A DNA stretch of 64,000 nt, from assembly GCA_963556495.2 (NCBI GenBank), contig OY747705.1, positions 39,189,298 through 39,253,297 of the forward strand, written 5' to 3'. The position numbers were made by a program, and so were the translations under genes. The DNA is from Valencia hispanica (lineage: Eukaryota > Chordata > Actinopteri > Cyprinodontiformes > Valenciidae). The notes under the pieces are model-generated. The model had not been told where the DNA came from and searched no databases. It saw only the letters and a program-made list of their open reading frames with translations. Below, piece by piece: positions 57,563 through 64,000 of the stretch (position 1 is its first letter; each line of letters starts with the position of its first letter).

Positions 57563-59335
57563 ATGTGTGCCATGTTGCAGGGATCAAAGGAACAGCACTA
57601 GGCTGGTTTAAATCATATTTGTCTGATAGATTCCAGTTTTTCATCTAAATGATAAATCTTCTTCACTCTCAAGAGTTACTTGTGGAGTTCCACAGGGTTC
57701 TGTGCTTTGACCAATTCTGTTCACCATATATATGCTCCCAATTGGTAGAATCATTAGACAGCATGGGATAAATTTCCACAGCTATGCAGATGATTCACAA
57801 CTATATTTATCCATAAATCCTGATGAACCCAGTCAGTTAGGTAGATTACAGGCATGTCTGGAAGACATAAAAACATGGATGACCCTAAACTTTTTGCTTT
57901 TAAATTCTGAAAAAACAGAAGTTGCTGTCTTTGGACCAGAAGTTCTTAAACAGAAACTGATTAGTCAATCACTTCATCTGGATGGCATTAAATTGGCCCC
58001 CAGTAATAACGTAAAGAACCTCTGCGTTATTTTTTACCGAGACTTGACATTTAAATCCCATATTAATCAGGTTTCTAGGATTTCTTTCTTTCACCTCCGG
58101 AATACTGCTAAAATTAGAAACATCCTGTCCAGGAGTGATGCTGAGAAACTAGTCCATGCATTTGTTACCTCAAGGCTGGACTACTGTAATTCTTTACTAT
58201 CAGGTAGTCCACAAAATGCCATTAAAAGCCTTCAGTTGATCCAAAATGCAGCAGCAAGAGTTCTGATGAATATTAAAAAGAGAGATCACATTTCTCCTGT
58301 TTTAGCTTCCCTTCATTGGCTCCCTGTTAAATCCAGAATAGAATTTAAGATCCTTCTTCTTACATACAAAGCCCTTAATAATCAAGCTCCATCATACATC
58401 AGAGATCTAATTGTTCCATATGTTCCTAACAGAGCACTTCGCTCTCAGACTGCAGGTTTACTTGTAGTTCCTAGGATTTCTAAAAGTAGAATGGGAGGCA
58501 GATCTTTTAGTTATCAGGCTCCTCTCCTGTGGAACCAGCTCCCAGCTTTAGTCCGTGAGGCAGACACTCTGTTTACTTTTAAGGCCAGGCTTAAAACTTT
58601 CCTTTTTGATAAAGCTTATAGTTAGAGTGGCTTAGGTTATCCTGAGCTATCTCTGTAGTTATGCTGCTATAGGCTTAGACTGCTGGAGGACAGACTTACC
58701 AATTTTCCTCACTCTGCTACTTCCTTTTCTCCTACGACTCTCCAGTTGTATTACAGTACATTCTGTTATTTCGACTGTTAACTTTGTTTTCTCTCAGTGT
58801 TTTTCTCTCCATAGAAGATATACCTGGTCTGGTATCCTGCTTGGCTGCAATGCCCTGTTGGACGGGGGGCATCGACTGGGATGATCCTCCCAGTAACTGA
58901 ACATCCACTGTGTCCTGTTATTAACTTTTTACTTTCTGTAACATAGAAAGTTCTCTTATATCAGATCTTCTGTTCCTTCTGTGTTTCTGCTCTGTCTTCT
59001 CAAACCCCCAGACGGTCGTGGCAGATGGCCACTCCTACTGAGCCTGGTTCTGTTGGAGGTTTCTTCCTGTTAAAGGGGAGTTTTTTCTCTCCACCGTCGC
59101 TACATGCTTGCTCAGTATGAGGGATTGCTGAAGGATTGCTGTGGTTGGAAAGTCTGCATCAACGGGGCGCAACCTCACGCCAATGACTGACGCAATCTGC
59201 TGGGATTCCTTAAATAGGAAACTTTTTAACTGATTGGAATGTTTGTATAAATGTATTGAAATGACTTCTTGTTAAGTGCCTTGAGATGACATCTGTTGTG
59301 AATTTGCGCTATATAAATAAACTGAATTGAAAATT
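57563..59335 (+). mobile_element. L2/Rex1-like LINE, 5'-truncated
   Basis: Begins within RT (GIKGTALGWFKSYLSDR). A frameshift follows around GVPQGSV (57690), then a 297-codon frame from 57732 to 58625: IIRQHGINFHSYADDSQLYL (YADD box), [60 protein letters not shown] and LKTFLFDKAYS. A 0.7-kb 3' UTR ends with the ATATAAATAAACTGAATTGA tail. Confidence 0.9.
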
Positions 59336-59352
59336 TAATATATATATAGATA

Positions 59353-60000
59353 TATATCCATCCATCCATTTTCTTCAGCTTATCCGGGGTCGGGTCGCAG
59401 GGGGCGGCAGCTTGAGCAAAGAGACCCAGACTTCCCTCTCCCCAGCCACTTATTCCAGCTCCTCGGGGGAAATCCCAAGGCGTTCCCAGACCAGCTGAGA
59501 AACATAGTCCCTCCAGCGTGTCCTGCGCCTTCCCCTGGGCTTCCTCCCAGTGGGACGTGCCCGAAACACCTCACCAGGGAGGCGTCCAGGAGGCATCCTG
59601 ACCAGATGCCCGAGCCACCTCAACTGACTCCTCTCGATGTGGAGGAGCAGTGGCTCTACTCTGAGCCCCTCCTGGGTAACTGAGCTTCTCACCCTGTCTC
59701 TAAGGGAGAGCCCAGACACCCTGCGGAAGAAACTCATTGGAACGTAGATCGACCGGTAAATCGAGAGCTTCGCCTTTCGGCTCAGCTCTCTCTTCACCAC
59801 GACAGACCGGTACAGCACCCGCATCACTGCAGACGCCCTACCAATCAGTCTATCGATCTCCCGCTCCATTTTTCCCTCATTCGTGAACAAGACCCCCAGA
59901 TACTTAAACTCATCCACTTGGGGAAGGACCTTATCCCCGACCCAGAGAAGGCACCCCACCCTTTTCCAGCTCAAGACCATGGCGTTGAGCCGGAAAGACC
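59353..60000 (-). mobile_element. Second RTE/Nimb-like LINE copy, internally deleted
   Basis: Same family and orientation as 41597-42490: VGCLLWVGDKVLPQVDEFKY, GVLFTNEGKMEREIDR, RWLGHLVRMPPGRLPGE. The stretch between IYVP and MSFFRRVSG (about 24 residues in the other copy, including YGHELW) is deleted. Its 5' side ends at a TA repeat. Confidence 0.88.
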
Positions 60001-60143
60001 ATGGCCATATATATATATATATAGTACAATACAAATTAAATGCTATTACACATAGAAAAAACATCTCTGATATATTATAGTTGGTACACAGATAACAAGA
60101 TAATCTCTTCCTTGTAAAAACAAAAAGTATTAGACTTGTCAAA

Positions 60144-61027
60144 GGAGCCGTATGTAAGATTGTGGCCAAAACTGGTACTGCCATCACTGTCAAATTACTG
60201 TAGAGCGGTGTATCCCCTCCTGACTCGAGGTTGCCAGATAGGCTGCAGGAACGTAGGCTGCTACAAAGAGCTTCCAATGGCAAGTGATGACGAGTCCTAC
60301 ACAGTAAGTTTTTTTCTGTTAATTATGTTTAATTATATTGACAGAGAAAAAGGCTCTCATAATGCATCGTCAATGTTAGCAATGACGACTCGGCTTTGTT
60401 ATTTCCCAAACAATTCCTTACCTTTTCAATTCGATGACCCTCCTCCTCCATATGCACTAACGTAACGTTACTTTGCACGAATATGCATAACTTTGTTCGA
60501 ATGTCAAGAGTATTTGAAATGTCCATTTACATGAAATACAACTCAGGCAAACATAGATGTATCTTACCTGTCCAGGAGAAAATTAGCAACGTTGGCGTCT
60601 GTCTTCAAATTCTTCTCTGTTTTCAGCCGTCTCCATCTTGCAAAGGCATCTCCTATACAAATCCTTGTTTTTCTTCGGACTTTGTCACGACGTATTTCTG
60701 AATGATAACGAGGTCTTTTAGGTGTAGTAACGTTAGACATTTTTTATCCGAAACACTTTTGTAGCTGCAGCTGTAGTAACTAGAGCAGAGCTGGCAACCC
60801 CGATACCGAAACACTACTGACTTTGTGATTGGAGCTTCAGGCCAAAACACAAGATGACAACATCAACATCAGTTGAGGGTTGCAACTTCACTTTTTAAAT
60901 GAAAATATCCTGGCCGTACTACTGTTGTCAGTGATATAAGTATTTGAAATGAACATGATTTCTTAATGTCTAGTGACATATCCGGGGTTATTTGATAACT
61001 TGAAATACATTTGTTACATACAGCTTC
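60144..61027. mobile_element. Non-autonomous DNA transposon, about 0.9 kb
   Basis: Ends GGAGCCGTATGTAA and, inward from the right, GAAGCTGTATGTAA form imperfect inverted repeats. No coding frame. A 64-bp copy of its right end recurs at 61757-61821. Superfamily undetermined. Confidence 0.6.
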
Positions 61028-61256
61028 TTTTCACTTGGTTACTGTAATTTCAGTGGTTCTCTGCCTGTGTTACTTTCAACATCAACTGCACACTTAAATA
61101 CCACTCTGCATTTCAAAATGCATATTAATTAAAGCATTTTTGTTAGTTTGCTTCTCCTCTAAGGATAAAATCACCGGCCATAACAACACTGATATGATGT
61201 AAGCTAATTACTAATGATGCTAATGTTAGTAAGAATGTTAAACACATAGTTAAGCA

Positions 61257-61682
61257 TAGGGGTGCACCAATCCAATATTAGGATCGGATATCGGCCGCGA
61301 TACTGACAAAATAACTGGATTGGGGATGGGAAAAATGAACAGATCCACTGGCCGATCCAGGGGCGGTGGTATTACTGCAAAGTATAACACTACCACTTTA
61401 ATAAAGCACATACAGACACACTATGCTAAGGAGCACGCTGAAATCCTGCACCTCAGCAAAACAAAAGGAGCGGGGTCAAAAAGGAAAAAAGAAGTCTTAG
61501 TTATGTTTAATTTGTAAAGTCTGGTAACTTTAGTCTCTTCAAGTTAGGTATAAGGTGGAGGGTATACAGTTTATTGTTAATTCAACAATAGTATCGGATC
61601 GGTATCGGGTATCGACAGATACACAAAGCCCAGGCATCGGCATCGGTATCGGGACTGAAAAAGTGGGATCGGTGCACCCCTA
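61257..61682. mobile_element. 426-bp hAT-type element with BED-finger relic
   Basis: Terminal inverted repeats TAGGGGTGCACC and GGTGCACCCCTA with ATCGG-rich subterminal repeats. The flanks GTTAAGCA (61249-61256) and GTTAAGCC (61683-61690) are an 8-bp target duplication with one mismatch. Inside, the + strand encodes YNTTTLIKHIQTHYAKEH, the C-terminal half of a BED zinc finger from a hAT transposase. Confidence 0.88.
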
Positions 61683-61734
61683 GTTAAGCCTAGGAATGAT
61701 TGAACCATCTGGTGTTGTTACAATGTGGGCAGCT

Positions 61735-61757
61735 GCCTTGCCTTGCCTTGCCTTGCC
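61735..61757. repeat. (CCTTG)n short tandem repeat
   Basis: Four to five CCTTG units directly left of the 64-bp duplicated segment. Confidence 0.9.
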
Positions 61758-61821
61758 TTAATGTCTAGTGACATATCCGGGGTTATTTGATAACTTGAAA
61801 TACATTTGTTACATACAGCTC
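61757..61821. repeat. 64-bp copy of the 60961-61024 sequence
   Basis: TAATGTCTAGTGACATATCC through TTACATACAGCT is identical to the right end of the element at 60144-61027. It stops where the LINE begins. Confidence 0.9.
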
Positions 61822-64000
61822 CCAAGATAGACAAGCAAAAACATTAGATGATACTCTCCACAACTTCGGACTGATCCAGCATGTCAAACAACCAACACAC
61901 AATAGAGGACACACTCTGGACTTAATTATCAGCAAAGGTTTAAATATTTCTGACATCTCTGTAATTAATATTGCATTATCTGACCATTTCTGTATTTTCT
62001 TTCAAAGTACCATCTCTGCTAAATTATCCAGCCACAGTAAGACCACTATAAAAAAGCGTTTTCTAGGGGACAGTTCAGTAGAAACCTTTAAACGTATTTA
62101 TCCTTCCACCACATCCCCCTCATCTCCCAACTCAAACTCAGTAAATAAGTTGGTAGATAATTTCCTTGCGAAAATCTCAGACATCATGGATTCCATTGCT
62201 CCAACTAAAGTGAAAGTAGTCTCAGGTAGAAAGAAGTCTCCGTGGACACGTAATCCACTGGTACGTAGTGAAAAAAAGAGAGTGTCGACGAGCCAAGAGA
62301 AAATGGCAGAAAACTCGACTCCAGGTTCACTGTGAGATCTACAAAGAGAGACTGAACAGATATCAGCTAACTATAAAAGATGCTAGGGAATCGTTCTTTT
62401 CTGAAATCATCAACAGAAACATTAATAACGCACAGACTCTATTTGCAACAGTGGAAAGACTAACTAATCCTTTAGTGACAGTAGCCCCTGAACTAAACTC
62501 TACCAGGGCCTGCAATGAATTTGCCAGCTTTTTCACTGAAAAGATTCTAACAATTAGACGGTCAATCTGTACCTCAATAACGAACCCACAACCAGTGCCA
62601 TCCCCAATCAACAACAATGTAGAGAAAATGTCTGAATTCCACGAATTAAACCAGAACAGCCTTGAAAAAAATCATTATCCAATTAAGCTCCTCCTCCTGC
62701 TGTCTTGATATCCTACCCACAGCTTTTCTAAAGAAGGTTCTTCCTGTTATTGGTTCTGATCTTGTTCAAATAGTGAACTCATCACTGCTATCAGGTGTCT
62801 TCCCTCAGGCTTTAAAAACAGCAGTTATTAAACCACTGCTAAAGAAGAAAAATCTGGACAACACGTTAATGCAGAACTACAGGCCAATCTCTAATCTCCC
62901 ATTCATCAGTAAGATTATTGAAAAAGCTGTGTTTCAGCAGTTAAATGGCTTCATAACAGTGACAAACCGTTTTGATGCTTTTCAGTCTGGTTTCCGTGCT
63001 CACCACAGCACCGAGACTGTCCTCGTCAAAGTATTTAATGACATCCGCATAAATACAGACTGTGGAAGAACCACAATGCTGGTTCTGTTGGACCTCAGTG
63101 CAGCATTTGACACTGTTGATCATGATATTTTATTGGAACGACTGGAGAGCTGGGTCAGACTCTCTGGTACAGTACTTGGCTGGTTCGAGTCTTACCTAAA
63201 GAACAGGGACTTCTATGTTTCAATAGGAAACTTTTCATCAGAACGAACAGAAATCACATGTGGGGTGCCCCAGGGCTCCATCCTGGGGCCCCTCTTATTT
63301 AATATCTACATGCTCCCACTAGGCAAGATTATAGCGACCAATAACATTAGCTACCATAACTACGCAGATGACACTCAGCTCTACATTACAATGTTACCAG
63401 GTGACTCTGAACCCATTCAAACCCTAAATCAATGCATTGACCAAATAAATGGATGGATGTGCCATAACTTTCTCCAGCTGAATAGAAACAAAACTGAAGT
63501 GATTATTTTTGGACCCAAGGAGGAACTATCAAGAGTCAGCACACAGCTTCAATTAATACAGCTAGAAACTACTGATCAGGTTCGTAACCTAGGTGTAGTA
63601 ATGGACTCAGACCTGAACCTCCAGGGTCACATAAAGGCAATAACAAGGTCAGCGTTCTATCACCTGAAGAACATCTCTAGGATTAAAGGACTGATTTTGC
63701 AACATGACCTAGAAAAACTCATCCATGCGTTTATCTTTAGTCGGATTGATTACTGCAACAGCGTCTTCACAGGTCTGCCTAAAAAGTCAATCAGACAGCT
63801 GCAGCTGATCCAGAACGCTGCCGCTCGCGTCCTCACTAGAACCAGGAAAGTAGAGCACATCACCCCAGTTCTAAAGTCCTTACACTGGCTCCCTGTAGCT
63901 CAGAGAATAGACTTTAAAATACTTTTACTAGTTTATAAATCATTACAAGCCTTAGCACCAAAATATGTTGAAGACCTGTTGTCATGGTACCAACCACCAA
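61822..64000 (+). mobile_element. L2/Rex1-like LINE, 5'-truncated, continues beyond window
   Basis: Starts in the C-terminal part of the endonuclease (HTLDLIISKGLNIS, ALSDHFCIFF). It passes a linker frame (62268-62708) and then an RT frame open from 62650 to the edge: [104 protein letters not shown] and [20 protein letters not shown]. Two one-base shifts sit at seven-A runs (about 62272 and 62665). It is the same family as 24064-24818. Confidence 0.92.

Overview
The window is vertebrate nuclear DNA, almost certainly from a teleost fish. It holds spliced genes with GT-AG introns, A/T-rich introns, microsatellites and many fish-type transposons (Tc1-like, hAT-like, and L2/Rex1-like and RTE-like LINEs). 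There is no operon structure, CRISPR array, rRNA or recognisable tRNA. The species cannot be fixed from sequence alone.

Four protein-coding genes can be read exon by exon. (1) slc22a23 (+): nine exons from 991 to 29966 give the last 493 codons of an orphan SLC22 transporter; the N-terminal exon lies upstream of the window. (2) psmg4 (-): three exons, 34596 to 32676, complete 124-aa proteasome assembly chaperone 4. (3) bphl (-): six exons, 38080 to 35858, encode the whole alpha/beta-hydrolase domain of the valacyclovir-hydrolase-like enzyme; the leader exon is uncertain (candidate near 39719-39786). (4) dusp22 (+): seven exons, 43706 to 54620, complete 198-aa N-myristoylation-type dual-specificity phosphatase. 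slc22a23 and psmg4 converge tail to tail with facing poly(A) hexamers about 30 bp apart. psmg4 and bphl are head to tail. bphl and dusp22 diverge. The human orthologues of all four are on 6p25, so this is an old linkage group; the genes do not share a pathway.

The rest is intron and intergenic DNA loaded with mobile-element copies. Elements with clear ends include a 1157-bp hAT element with an exact 8-bp target duplication (6296-7452), a 601-bp Tc1-type MITE (25867-26467), a 1561-bp dead Tc1 copy (27500-29060), a 248-bp fold-back element (40497-40744) and a 426-bp hAT derivative with a BED-finger relic (61257-61682). The right-hand 7 kb is a stack of LINE and DNA-transposon copies. It ends in a LINE whose reverse transcriptase frame is open from 62650 to the window edge.

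The most unusual local structures are a tandem duplication of the psmg4 promoter region (34613-35279), two adjacent perfect palindromes (39132-39242), and a 17-bp perfect hairpin in the slc22a23 3' untranslated region (30348-30394). I found no evidence of a new multi-gene system.
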